DNA of 64,000 nt from positions 62,001 through 126,000 of the forward strand of contig NZ_CAKKLX010000001.1 in NCBI RefSeq assembly GCF_918698155.1, read 5' to 3'. The notes below the pieces were generated by a model that made no database searches, was not told the origin of the DNA, and saw only the letters and a list, made by a program, of their open reading frames with translations. Every line of letters begins with the position of its first letter. Within the stretch, counting starts at the first letter, position 1. This document shows positions 33,741 through 42,650 of the stretch, piece after piece. This DNA comes from Roseomonas sp. CECT 9278 (lineage in GTDB: Bacteria > Pseudomonadota > Alphaproteobacteria > Acetobacterales > Acetobacteraceae). Both the position numbers and the translations under genes were made by a program.

Positions 33741-34983
33741 TCTCGTGGTCTCCACCCTGCCGGTCGTGGCGCTGGTCCCCTATACCGAGAACGCGCGCAC
33801 GCATTCGGCGGCGCAGGTGGCGCAGATCGCCGCCTCCATCGCCGAGTTCGGCTTCGTGAACCCGGTGCTGGTCGACGCCGAGGGCGTGCTCATTGCCGGC
33901 CACGGTCGCATCATGGCGGCGAAGCAGCTTGGGCTCGCCTCCGTGCCGGTGCTGCGGCTCGGCCATCTCACTTCCGCGCAGGCGCGTGCGCTACGCCTGG
34001 CCGACAACCAGATCGCGCTCAACTCCGGCTGGAATGAGGCGCTGCTCGCGGCGGAGATCGCGCGCATCCGCGACGAGGCGGTGGTCGACCTGGACGTGCT
34101 CGGCTTCTCGGGCATGGAGCTGGACCGGCTGCTGGCCGCGGCGGATGCCGGCCTCGGCGATGACGCCGACGAGGCGCCGCCGCCGCCAGTGGTGCCCGTC
34201 ACGCGCACCGGCGATCTCTGGCGCTGCGGCGAGCATCGGTTGCTATGTGGCGATGCCACCCGGATCGAGGACGTGCAGCGTGCGCTCGGCGCTGGCCACC
34301 TGGCTGACATGGGCTTCGTCGATCCGCCCTACAATGTGGCTTACGAGGGCGGCACGGCGGCCAAGATGACCATCGCCAATGACGCGCTCGGCGGCGGCTT
34401 TCCGGAGTTCCTGCGCCCCGCGCTGGCCAACCTGCTCTCGGTGACGAAGGGCGCCTGCTACGTCTGCATGTCCTCCTCCGAATGGCCGACGCTGCATCGT
34501 GTCTGGCAGGAGGCGGGCGGCAAATGGTCCAGCACCATCATCTGGGCAAAGAACACCTTCGCGCTCGGCCGCGCGGACTACCACCAGCAGTTCGAGGCGA
34601 TGCTCTATGGCTGGAAGGCGGGCGCGCAGCACTACTGGTGCGGCGCGCGCGACCAGGGGAATGTCTGGCACTTCGACAAGCCGGCGCGGAACGACCTGCA
34701 TCCCACCATGAAGCCGGTGGCGCTGGTGGAGCGGGCCATCCGCAACAGCAGCAAGCCGCGCGATACGGTGCTGGACTGCTTCGGCGGCTCGGGCACGACG
34801 ATGATCGCGGCGGAGCGCACGGGGCGGCGCGCCGTGCTACTGGAGATCGATCCCACCTATGCCGATGTGATCGTGCGGCGCTGGCAGGAAGCGACCGGCG
34901 GGACGGCCGTGCTCGACGGCGAGGATCGTACCTTCGCGGACATCGCAGCCGCGCGCGATGTCCTGGGAATCCCGCAACGGTGA
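33730..34983 (+). CDS. ParB-like - DNA methyltransferase fusion (second of two)
   Basis: 417 residues from ATG 33730. The same architecture as the gene before it: ParB-like domain (VALVPYTENARTHSAAQVAQ, LIAGHGRIMAAKQLGLASVP, LADNQIALNSGWNE), then a beta-class methyltransferase with DPPYNVAYEGG near 197 and CFGGSGTTMIAAERTGRRAV. DPPY suggests N6-adenine methylation, so the pair could modify two different bases. The shared domain order points to an old tandem duplication followed by divergence. Confidence 0.87.
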   Translation: MQPDLVVSTLPVVALVPYTENARTHSAAQVAQIAASIAEFGFVNPVLVDAEGVLIAGHGRIMAAKQLGLASVPVLRLGHLTSAQARALRLADNQIALNSGWNEALLAAEIARIRDEAVVDLDVLGFSGMELDRLLAAADAGLGDDADEAPPPPVVPVTRTGDLWRCGEHRLLCGDATRIEDVQRALGAGHLADMGFVDPPYNVAYEGGTAAKMTIANDALGGGFPEFLRPALANLLSVTKGACYVCMSSSEWPTLHRVWQEAGGKWSSTIIWAKNTFALGRADYHQQFEAMLYGWKAGAQHYWCGARDQGNVWHFDKPARNDLHPTMKPVALVERAIRNSSKPRDTVLDCFGGSGTTMIAAERTGRRAVLLEIDPTYADVIVRRWQEATGGTAVLDGEDRTFADIAAARDVLGIPQR

Positions 34984-35020
34984 GCGCGAGCTCATGGTCA
35001 CGCGTGCACAACAGCAGCCG

Positions 35021-35482
35021 TCACGAACCAACTGCTTGCTCTTCAATCTTCGCCAGCGAGGCTCGAAGCATTTCGATCTGCCGCTCATGATGTCGGATTT
35101 TTGACCGCAAGCGGTCTGCCGAAGCGGGGGCATCGTCGTTCAAGAGCGGCTCGCCGCGGGCGATGGCCGCTGCGATCTCGGCCCGTTCAAGGGCTATTCG
35201 GGGCTTCGGATCTGCGACGCTCTCGCCGACGAAGATGTCGACGCTGCCACCCTTCGCAGCCTTGATCTCGTGCTGGATCACATGCTCGCCTTCATTGCCC
35301 TTCGTAGGGTGGCGATAATCACCGAGGCGACGACGAAGATCCTTCGCTTGCCCGATGTAAAGGCGGCCATCCGCCAGTCTGATCCGATAGAGCCCCGGGC
35401 TCTTGGGCACTTTCGGGAAGCGGGGCTTGCCCTTCTCACAAATCGTGACTGGACCGGCCTGCACCCATTCCACGCCTGTCAT
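35021..35482 (-). CDS. GIY-YIG nuclease domain protein
   Basis: 153 residues from ATG 35482, preceded on its strand by GGAGGAGC. The GIY-YIG motif is present as SPGLYRIRLADGRLYIGQAK, followed by DLRRRLGDYRH with the catalytic Arg and a possible Glu in LERAEIAAAI. The C-terminus RLRSKIRHHERQIEMLRASL is a coiled coil. It is encoded against the direction of the phage genes between the methyltransferases and DUF3489, so it is likely mobile cargo such as a free-standing homing-type nuclease. Confidence 0.78.
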   Translation of the reverse strand: MTGVEWVQAGPVTICEKGKPRFPKVPKSPGLYRIRLADGRLYIGQAKDLRRRLGDYRHPTKGNEGEHVIQHEIKAAKGGSVDIFVGESVADPKPRIALERAEIAAAIARGEPLLNDDAPASADRLRSKIRHHERQIEMLRASLAKIEEQAVGS

Positions 35483-35659
35483 CGTTGAGCGGCTCCTCCA
35501 GAGCGGTCCGATGCCTGATCCTGTTCCGATCATGATGTGATCCAGACCGCCGGAACATAGCAATCGAACGCCGATCCATCGTGCTTGGCTCGTGCGCGGC
35601 ACAGCGCGAATGGTCCGTCACACGCAGGCGATGCCCTGCACCACACGACGGAGACCAGC

Positions 35660-35896
35660 ATGACCGACCGCGAAGCCCGCGCCACCCGCAACCAGCAGAA
35701 GAGCCTCGAAGCCTTCCTCCAGCAGAAGGCCCGCTTCGACGCGATGGTCGCCGAGCTGCAGCAGATGAGCGCGGACCACTTCGGCGCGGATCCCGAGGAC
35801 GTCCTCTGGGGCAAGGCCGCGACGCTGGAACACTGGAACAGCCGGCTGGCGAGCGTGACGGATTGCTACTTCAAGCGCGGCGAATTCGCCGAGTAG
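35660..35896 (+). CDS. Small phage protein, unknown
   Basis: 78 residues from ATG 35660 after GGAGACCAGC. Mostly helical and polar (QQKARFDAMVAELQQMSADH, then PEDVLWGKAATLEHWNSRLA). No known family recognised. The gene is in the phage direction between the reverse GIY-YIG gene and the DUF3489 gene. After its stop, CACCCG-N6-CGGGTG near 35967-35985 could form a small hairpin. Confidence 0.55.
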   Translation: MTDREARATRNQQKSLEAFLQQKARFDAMVAELQQMSADHFGADPEDVLWGKAATLEHWNSRLASVTDCYFKRGEFAE

Positions 35897-36005
35897 CGCG
35901 TCGCGCCTGCCGCCACGCGGCGCCGCCATCGCCCCGACAGGTCAGCCTGCGGGGCTCGGGGTGGTAGCACCCGGCTGGTCGGGTGCCGAACCGGAGACCC
36001 CGACG

Positions 36006-36851
36006 ATGAAGCTTTCCGACACCCAGCGCGTGATCCTGAGCGCCGCCGCACAGCACGAGATGGGCCTCGCCCGCGCGCCGAAGACCCTGCCGGCCGCGGC
36101 CCGCAACGCGGTGTTCCGCAGCCTGATCAAGAACAACCTGCTCACCGAGATCAATGCGCCGCGGGAGCATGTCGGGCTCGGCTGGCGGCAGGACGAGGAC
36201 GGCACCTGGATCGTGGCGCGCATCACCGACGAGGGGCTGCGCGCCATCGGCATCGACCCGAATGAGGGGGACGCGGCGGCCGGCGAGCCCGCTGGCACGG
36301 CCACGGCGCATCTGCCGGACCGCGAACTCGGCGGTCTGACCCCCGCCGAATTCGAGGAGGAGCAGGAACTCGCGCAGGCCGCGCTCGATGCGGGCATGGA
36401 CCTCAGCCTCGCGCCCGAGGATGCGCGCACGGCGCCCACACCCGCCCCGCGCGCCAGCCTGCGCGACGCCGCCGCGGCGGTTCTGACCGCCTGGGACGCC
36501 AGCCCGGCGCAGGACGCGACCGACAACCCGATCAGCCGCGCCATCGAGGCCCTCCGCGCCGCGCTCGCCGGCAAGCCCGCCCGCGTCGCACGCGAGCCCG
36601 GCGCCCCGCGCAAGCCGCGCGAGGGGACGAAGCAGGAGACGGTCCTGACGATGCTCCGCCGCGAGGAGGGTGCCACCATCGCGCAGATCTGCGAGGCGAC
36701 GGGGTGGCAGCAGCACACGGTCCGCGGCTTCTTTGCGGGCTTGAAGAAGCGCCAGGGCATCGAGGTGCAGGTGCTGGAGCGGGTGCGCCAGGTCGGCCCG
36801 AACAAGGAGGGCGCCCGCGGGTCCTACTCGGTCTACCACCTGCCGGCCTGA
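36006..36851 (+). CDS. DUF3489 domain protein
   Basis: 281 residues from ATG 36006. The N-terminus MKLSDTQRVILSAAAQHEMG and the C-terminal winged-helix-like TKQETVLTMLRREEGATIAQ, ICEATGWQQHTVRGFFAGLK form the DUF3489 pattern. The middle (about 85-205) is acidic and Ala/Pro-rich, hence probably disordered. The C-terminus likely binds DNA. DUF3489 genes often travel with DUF2924-recombinase cassettes, and here both occur in one window 17 kb apart, supporting a single composite element. Confidence 0.85.
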   Translation: MKLSDTQRVILSAAAQHEMGLARAPKTLPAAARNAVFRSLIKNNLLTEINAPREHVGLGWRQDEDGTWIVARITDEGLRAIGIDPNEGDAAAGEPAGTATAHLPDRELGGLTPAEFEEEQELAQAALDAGMDLSLAPEDARTAPTPAPRASLRDAAAAVLTAWDASPAQDATDNPISRAIEALRAALAGKPARVAREPGAPRKPREGTKQETVLTMLRREEGATIAQICEATGWQQHTVRGFFAGLKKRQGIEVQVLERVRQVGPNKEGARGSYSVYHLPA

Positions 36852-36871
36852 CCACGGCGCCGAACACGTCG

Positions 36872-36901
36872 AGGGCCCGCCGCCGGACGGTAGCGGGCCC
36901 T
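36872..36901 (+). terminator. Stem-loop after DUF3489, before terminase
   Basis: AGGGCCCGC (36872-36880) pairs perfectly with GCGGGCCCT (36893-36901) over a 12-nt loop. It is followed by TTGCTCG, without a real U-run, so it could be a weak intrinsic terminator or attenuator. It lies 21 bp after the DUF3489 stop and separates it from the late packaging genes. Confidence 0.5.
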
Positions 36902-36941
36902 TGCTCGTGATGACCATCACGTGCGGCGGGAGGTCGCCGCC

Positions 36942-37457
36942 ATGCCGGAATTGACCGCCTCCACGCGCGAGGCCGCTCGCCGCCTTGGCGTCAGCGACAC
37001 CGCCATTCACAAGGCCGAACGCGCGGGCCGCATCGCCCGCGAGCCGGATGGCCAGTGGGACATCGACAAGACCCGCCGCCGCCTGACCGAGACCGCTGAT
37101 CCCGTCCGCTCGCCGCTGGCCAGTGGTGCCGGCGCGGAGGGCACACCTTTCGCCCGGCTGAAGGTCGCGCAGCTCGCCCTGAAGGTGGAGGCGCAGCGCC
37201 TCTCGCTGGACGAGACCAAGCGCCGCCTGCTCGACGTCACCGAGGCCAATGCCGCGCTCGATGAGATCGGCAGCACGATGCGCGACGCGCTGCTGAACTG
37301 GCCCGCCCGCGTCTCCGGTCTGATCGCCGCCGAGCTCGGCGTCGACCCGCACCTGCTGCAGACCATCCTGCAGAGCCACATCAACGACCTGCTGACGGAG
37401 GCGGCCGATCGCTTCGATCCAGCAGGCCTCGGAGGGGACCGGGCTCCGCAGCCGTGA
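36942..37457 (+). CDS. Terminase small subunit (Nu1-like)
   Basis: 171 residues from ATG 36942 behind GGGAGGTCGCC. The N-terminal winged HTH reads STREAARRLGVSDTAIHKAE and RAGRIAREPDGQWDIDKTRR. The helical centre (LKVAQLALKVEAQRLSLDET) and C-terminal LNWPARVSGLIAAELGVDPH are standard for phage Nu1/small terminases, which bind pac or cos DNA and deliver it to the large subunit. The large-subunit gene starts 5 bp later. Confidence 0.85.
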   Translation: MPELTASTREAARRLGVSDTAIHKAERAGRIAREPDGQWDIDKTRRRLTETADPVRSPLASGAGAEGTPFARLKVAQLALKVEAQRLSLDETKRRLLDVTEANAALDEIGSTMRDALLNWPARVSGLIAAELGVDPHLLQTILQSHINDLLTEAADRFDPAGLGGDRAPQP

Positions 37458-37461
37458 GCAT

Positions 37462-39381
37462 GTGCGTCGGCGGCTCGGCGCCATGCTCCGCCCGCCGCCG
37501 CAGCTCACCGTGTCGGAATGGGCCGAGCGTCATCGGATGCTCGGCAGCCGCGCCTCGGCCGAGCCCGGGCCATGGAGGACAAGCCGGACCCCGTACCTGC
37601 GCGACGTGATGGACGCGCTGTCCGCGGTGCATCCCGCCCGGCGCGTCGTGTTCATGAAGGGCGCGCAGGTCGGCGCCACGGAAAGCGGCAATAACTGGCT
37701 CGGCTACATCATGCACCACGTGCCGGCGCCTGCGCTGGCGGTGCAGCCGACCGTGGAGCTCGCCAAGCGCTTCTCGCGCCAGCGCATCGACCCGCTGCTG
37801 GAGGAGACGCCGGCGCTACGGGAGCGGGTTGCCCCGGCGCGGGCCCGCGACAGCGGCAACACGATGCTGTCGAAGGAATTCCCCGGCGGCATCCTGGTTC
37901 TGACGGGCGCGAACAGCGCGGTCGGGCTACGCTCGATGACGGCGCGGTTCCTCTTTCTCGACGAGGTGGACGCCTATCCAGGTGACGTCGCCGGAGAGGG
38001 TGATCCCATTGCGCTCGCCGAGGCCCGGGCGCGGACCTTCGGCTGGCGCCGCAAGGCCTTCCTGGTCAGCACGCCGACGATCGCCGGCCGCAGCCGGATC
38101 GAGCGGGAGTACCTCGCCTCCGACCAGCGGCGGTTCTTCGTGCCGTGCACGGCGTGCGGCGAGATGCAGTGGCTGCGCTTTGAGCGACTGATCTGGGAGA
38201 AGGGCGCGCCCGAGACGGCGCGGTACCACTGCACCGCCTGCGATCACCCGATGCAGGAGCACGACAAGACCGCCATGCTCGGCGGCGGGGAATGGCGCGC
38301 GACCGCCGAGGGCCAGGATCCGCACACCATCGGCTTCCACATCTCGGCGCTGTACTCGCCGGTGGGCTGGCTCTCCTGGGCGCAGATTGCCCGCGATTGG
38401 GAGGCGGCGCAGGGCAAGCCCGAGGACATCAAGACCTTCAAGAACACGGTCCTCGGCGAGACCTGGCAGGAGCAGGGAGAGGCGCCGGATTGGGAACGGC
38501 TCATCGAGCGGCGCGAGGATTTCGCCATGGGCGTCGTGCCCACCGGTGCGCTGGTGCTGACGGCCGGCGTGGATGTCCAGGACGATCGCCTGGAATGCGA
38601 CGTCTGGGGCTGGGCGGAGGGGTTCTCGTCCTGGCTCGTCGATCACGTGGTGATTCCGGGCAGCCCGCGGGATCGCGAGCCTTGGGACGAGCTTGCTCGC
38701 GTGCTGGCGCGCGACTGGCCCCGCCAGGGTGGTGGTGCGATGCGGATCGCCCGGCTCTGCGTCGACACGGGCGGCCGCGACACCGCCGCCGTCTATGGCC
38801 ATCTCCGCCGCCTGCGGGATCCGCGCATCGCGCCGACCAAAGGCATCGACGGTTGGAACCGGGCGCAGCCCGTCCAGGGCCCAACGCCGGTGGATGCGCT
38901 GGTCAACGGCCAGAAGCTCCGCCGCGGCCTGAAGCTCTGGACGGTCTCGGTCTCAACCTGGAAGGCCGACCTCTATCGCCGGCTGTGGCTGGGCCGCGGC
39001 GACGCGGAGGAGCTGCCACCCGGCTGGGTGCATCTGCCGCGCGCGATCGACGTCGAATGGGTCAAGCAGCTGGTCGCCGAGCAGCTGCGCACCACGAAGG
39101 ATCGGCGCGGCTTCGCCCGGCAGGAATGGGCGAAGCTGCGCGAGCGGAACGAGGCGCTGGACTGCGCGGTGCTGGCGCGCGCCGCGCTCTGGCTGCTCGG
39201 CGCGGATCGGTATGGCGAGCAGTTCTGGGCGCGGCTGCGGGATGAGGCGGCGGATGCGCCGCTTCGGCTGAGCGAGGTTCCCGCTGCCGGGAATGTCGCT
39301 CCGGCGGCGCCCGTGCAGGCGGCACCAGACACCCATCGACCGCGCGGCTGGCTCGCGCCGCGCTCGGGTTGGCTTCGCTGA
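37462..39381 (+). CDS. Terminase large subunit (lambda GpA family)
   Basis: 639 residues from GTG 37462; ATG 37483 is an alternative and no earlier start exists after the in-frame stop. The ATPase domain has Walker A-like RRVVFMKGAQVGATESGNNW (about 61-80) and Walker B FLFLDEVDAYPG (near 162-173). The nuclease domain starts near LTAGVDVQDDRLECDVWGWA. A CxxC...CxxC zinc-ribbon-like insertion (VPCTACGEMQWL, YHCTACDHPM) is present, as usual in GpA proteins. It cuts and packages the genome. A lambda-type terminase predicts cohesive ends. Confidence 0.92.
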   Translation: MRRRLGAMLRPPPQLTVSEWAERHRMLGSRASAEPGPWRTSRTPYLRDVMDALSAVHPARRVVFMKGAQVGATESGNNWLGYIMHHVPAPALAVQPTVELAKRFSRQRIDPLLEETPALRERVAPARARDSGNTMLSKEFPGGILVLTGANSAVGLRSMTARFLFLDEVDAYPGDVAGEGDPIALAEARARTFGWRRKAFLVSTPTIAGRSRIEREYLASDQRRFFVPCTACGEMQWLRFERLIWEKGAPETARYHCTACDHPMQEHDKTAMLGGGEWRATAEGQDPHTIGFHISALYSPVGWLSWAQIARDWEAAQGKPEDIKTFKNTVLGETWQEQGEAPDWERLIERREDFAMGVVPTGALVLTAGVDVQDDRLECDVWGWAEGFSSWLVDHVVIPGSPRDREPWDELARVLARDWPRQGGGAMRIARLCVDTGGRDTAAVYGHLRRLRDPRIAPTKGIDGWNRAQPVQGPTPVDALVNGQKLRRGLKLWTVSVSTWKADLYRRLWLGRGDAEELPPGWVHLPRAIDVEWVKQLVAEQLRTTKDRRGFARQEWAKLRERNEALDCAVLARAALWLLGADRYGEQFWARLRDEAADAPLRLSEVPAAGNVAPAAPVQAAPDTHRPRGWLAPRSGWLR

Positions 39382-39394
39382 CAGGAGGACGCGC

Positions 39395-39631
39395 ATGGAC
39401 CCGACCGTCCTCGCCTGGGCGCTCGCCCAGCCCGCTGGCACGCGCGCCGCAGTCCTGGCCGCCGCCTACACCGGCGGCACCACGCGCGTGACCTTCGACG
39501 GGCGCACCGTGGAATACCGCTCCCTGGACGAGCTCGGCCGCGCGCTCTCGGTCCTGCATGCTGCCGAGAACACCGCGGCACGCCGGCCCAGCGTGACCTT
39601 CGCCAGCTTCTCTCGCGAGGGCAGCAGGTGA
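39395..39631 (+). CDS. Head-tail joining protein gpW-like
   Basis: 78 residues from ATG 39395 with a strong ACAGGAGGAC ribosome site. TVLAWALAQPAGTRAAVLAA, then YTGGTTRVTFDGRTVEYRSL and DELGRALSVLHA, has the helix-beta-hairpin-helix plan of gpW, which plugs the portal after packaging. Position between terminase and portal is the lambda order. The stop overlaps the portal start. Confidence 0.75.
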   Translation: MDPTVLAWALAQPAGTRAAVLAAAYTGGTTRVTFDGRTVEYRSLDELGRALSVLHAAENTAARRPSVTFASFSREGSR

Positions 39632-41136
39632 TGGGGCGCCTCCGCGATGCTTGGCAGGCGCTGCGTGGCTATGCCGCCGCCCAGGACAGCCGCGCCTCCT
39701 CCTGGGCGGCCTCGGGCGGCAGCGCCACGGCCGAGGTCGGCGCCGCGGCCCCCACCGTGGCGCGCCGGGCCCGCGACGCGGTCCGCAACGACCCCTACGC
39801 CGCCCGCATCGTCGACCTCTGGACCGGCAACGCCGTCGGCGCGGGCATCACCACCCGCTGGCCGGACAAGGCGCACGCCGAGGCCTGGCGCCGCTGGTCC
39901 GACAGCACCGCCTGCGACGCCGAGGGCCGGCTCGATCTTTATGGCCTGCAGGCCCTGGTCATGCGCGCCGTGGTCGAGAGCGGCGAGTGCTTCGTCCGCC
40001 TCCTACCGGCCGACATCACCCCGGCCAATCCGATCGGTCTGCGCCTGCAGGTGCTGGAAAGCGATCACCTCGACACGGCGCGGCAGGGCGTCATTGAGGG
40101 CGTCCCCACCCTGCAGGGCATCGGGCTCGGCGAGGCCGGTGAGCCGGTCGGCTACTGGCTGCATCGCGTGCATCCCGGCGCCTCCTGGGTGCTGCCCGGT
40201 GGTGCGACCTGGTTGGGCAGCCAGCGCGTGCCGGCGCGCGACGTGCTGCACATCTACCGCAAGCGCCGGCCCGGCCAGCTGCGCGACGTCTCCTGGCTCG
40301 CACCGGTGCTCACCCGCCTGCGCGACCTCGGCGATTACGAGGCTGCGCTGCTGATGAAAGCCAAGATCGAGGCCTGCCTCGCCGCGGTGGTCTCCGACGA
40401 CGGCGACGATGCCATGACCGGCCCGGCGTCGGGCCTGCTCCGCGATGCGCAGGGCCGCACGGTGGAGAGCTTCGAGCCGGGGATGATCCTGTATCGCCGC
40501 GGCATGGGCAGCGTGGAGGTGGTGAATCCGAGCGGCGGTGGCAGCCACGCTGCCTTCGCGCGCCGGGCGCTCGAAGCCTCCGCCGTTGGCACCGGCCTGA
40601 CCTACGACCAGGTGGCGGGCGACCTCATCCAGGCGAACTACTCGTCGCTGCGGGCCGGCAAGATCGAGTTCCGCCGTCTCTGCGAACAGGTCCAGTACGG
40701 CATGCTGATCCCGATGCTGGTGCGCCCCGTCGCCGATCGCTTTCACGCCCAGGGCGCGCTGCTCGGACTGTGGGGCGCGGAGGTCCCGGACGGCCTCTCC
40801 CACGTCCCGCCGGCGCACGAGATGATCGACCCGCTGAAGGACACCACCGCGCTGATCGCGCAGGTGCGCGCCGGCTTCGTGCCGCAGCCCGAGGCGGTGG
40901 GCGCCTTCGGCTACGACTTCCGCCAGGTCGTCGAGATGATTCGCGAGGCCAATGCCCTGCTGGATGAGGCGGGGCTGTCGCTCGACAGCGATCCGCGCCG
41001 CGTTGCGAAGTCGGGCGCGGCCCAGGACGCGGCGCAGCTCGCCGCCATCGAAATCGCGGCCACCGGCGCCGCCAGCCCGCGCGCTGATGCGCCCGCCGAT
41101 GCGGGCGCTGCCCCCAATCCAGGAGCAACCCCATGA
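39631..41136 (+). CDS. Phage portal protein (lambda gpB family)
   Basis: About 501 residues from ATG 39631; a GTG one codon earlier is equally possible. Typical blocks are VARRARDAVRNDPYAARIVD, LWTGNAVGAGI, HIYRKRRPGQLRDVSWLAPV, LLMKAKIEACLAAVVSD and QANYSSLRAGKIEFRRLCEQ. The twelve-fold portal ring is the DNA gate of the capsid. The C-terminus is Ala/Pro-rich and disordered. The next structural gene overlaps its stop by four bases. Confidence 0.9.
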   Translation: MGRLRDAWQALRGYAAAQDSRASSWAASGGSATAEVGAAAPTVARRARDAVRNDPYAARIVDLWTGNAVGAGITTRWPDKAHAEAWRRWSDSTACDAEGRLDLYGLQALVMRAVVESGECFVRLLPADITPANPIGLRLQVLESDHLDTARQGVIEGVPTLQGIGLGEAGEPVGYWLHRVHPGASWVLPGGATWLGSQRVPARDVLHIYRKRRPGQLRDVSWLAPVLTRLRDLGDYEAALLMKAKIEACLAAVVSDDGDDAMTGPASGLLRDAQGRTVESFEPGMILYRRGMGSVEVVNPSGGGSHAAFARRALEASAVGTGLTYDQVAGDLIQANYSSLRAGKIEFRRLCEQVQYGMLIPMLVRPVADRFHAQGALLGLWGAEVPDGLSHVPPAHEMIDPLKDTTALIAQVRAGFVPQPEAVGAFGYDFRQVVEMIREANALLDEAGLSLDSDPRRVAKSGAAQDAAQLAAIEIAATGAASPRADAPADAGAAPNPGATP

Positions 41137-42626
41137 TCGCCGCCGCCTACGACTGGACGGACGACATGCTCAAGATCAAGAGCATGCAGAAGAAGTTCCG
41201 CGATAGCTTCAACGGGACCGAGATCAACCCGGCCCGTTGGGACGTCGCGGCCAGTGGCAGCGGCATGGCGCTCGCGGTCGCCGACGGCACCGTCACCATC
41301 TCGACCGGCACGACCCTCGACGACGAGTTGGTGCTCACCAGCCGCATCGCCTTCACCATCCCGCTACGCGTCATGGTGGCGGTGAACCTCAGCCAGCGCA
41401 TCGCCGGCCAGTCGGTCTGGCTCGAGCTGGTCTCGGTCGATCCAACCTCCGCCCAGCCCGACGGCCGCAGCGCCGCCGCCTGGCGGCTCGACGGCACCAG
41501 CGCGACGCTGGCCAATTACGAGGTGCAGAGCGAGGGCGCGCCGCGGCTGGCGAGTTCCTCGGGCTCGCCGATCCCGACGACCGTTCCCACCGGCTGGTCG
41601 GTGCTGGAGATCGAGCCGACCAACGACGAGTGCTGGTTCCACGGCCGGCAGATCGACACCACCGCGGCGCGGTCGAACTCCTATGTTCGCCACCAGCAGA
41701 TCCCGGAGCCGAATGCGCTGTATCGCTTCCGGATCCGGGTGCGGAACCGGCAGGTGATCAACGGCATCTCGGCGGTGGCGAACAATGGCGGTGGGGCGGT
41801 GCGCATCACTCGCGCGGCGCATGGCTTTGCCACGAATGACACGGTGACCGTCGCCGACGTCTCGGGCGTGCCCGGCGCGAATGGGACGTTCACGATCACG
41901 GTGATCGACGCGAACAGCTTCGATCTGGTCGGCTCGACCTTCTCGGGCGCCTATCTGAACACCGGCTGGGCCTCGGTCTCGCGCAATCTCGCACCCGCCT
42001 CGAACACCGACATCAAGATCCAGTTCGTCACCATCGCGGACTACGCCGAGCTCACCACTGAGATCACCGCCGGCCGCGGCCAGTCCGTCGCCGGCCAGGG
42101 GCTGGGCGTGAACGTGCTCAGCACCATCGCGCCGTCCGTCACGCCGGTAGGCGGCCAGGCGCGCAACACCTCCGGCGCGCTGCCGGTGCTGGCGGCCACC
42201 GGCTATTCGGCCAACCCGACCGCCGTCACGACGGCGCGCGGTGTGGATCTGCTGGCGACGTTGATCGGCGCGCTGGTCACCAAGCCCTACGCGATCCCCG
42301 AAGCCGACTGGCAGTACGCGGCCGCCGCCGGCGGGATCGTCAACACCACCGACGTGGTGCTCCGGGCCGCGGCGGCCGCCGGCATCCGGAACTACGTGAC
42401 CTCGATCGACATCCGCAACGCGCATGCGACGGTGGCGACGGAGGTGGTGATCAAGGACGGGGCGACGGTGATCTGGCGGCAGCTCCTGCCCGCGGCGATG
42501 GCGGCCCCGGTGGAGATCACCTTCCCGACGCCGCTGCGCGGCACCGCCGCCACAGCGATGAACGTCGCCTGCATCACCACCGGCGCGCAGGTCTACGTCA
42601 ACGCGCAGGGCTTCGCCGCGCCGTAA
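41133..42626 (+). CDS. Large structural protein between portal and capsid genes, unknown
   Basis: 497 residues from ATG 41133. Beta-rich throughout with a lectin- or jelly-roll-like N-terminal half (DSFNGTEINPARWDVAASGS, GWSVLEIEPTNDECWFHGRQ) and a central ARTHGFATNDTV-like block (RAAHGFATNDTVTVADVSGV, NGTFTITVIDANSFDLVG) known from phage tail or decoration proteins. The C-terminus (IDIRNAHATVATEVVIKDGA) resembles adhesin domains. No catalytic motif. Its place between portal and protease-capsid is unusual for a fibre-like protein; it may decorate the head or be extra adhesin cargo. Confidence 0.6.
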   Translation: MIAAAYDWTDDMLKIKSMQKKFRDSFNGTEINPARWDVAASGSGMALAVADGTVTISTGTTLDDELVLTSRIAFTIPLRVMVAVNLSQRIAGQSVWLELVSVDPTSAQPDGRSAAAWRLDGTSATLANYEVQSEGAPRLASSSGSPIPTTVPTGWSVLEIEPTNDECWFHGRQIDTTAARSNSYVRHQQIPEPNALYRFRIRVRNRQVINGISAVANNGGGAVRITRAAHGFATNDTVTVADVSGVPGANGTFTITVIDANSFDLVGSTFSGAYLNTGWASVSRNLAPASNTDIKIQFVTIADYAELTTEITAGRGQSVAGQGLGVNVLSTIAPSVTPVGGQARNTSGALPVLAATGYSANPTAVTTARGVDLLATLIGALVTKPYAIPEADWQYAAAAGGIVNTTDVVLRAAAAAGIRNYVTSIDIRNAHATVATEVVIKDGATVIWRQLLPAAMAAPVEITFPTPLRGTAATAMNVACITTGAQVYVNAQGFAAP

Positions 42627-42650
42627 CGGCGCCGCGCCAGGAGCACATCC

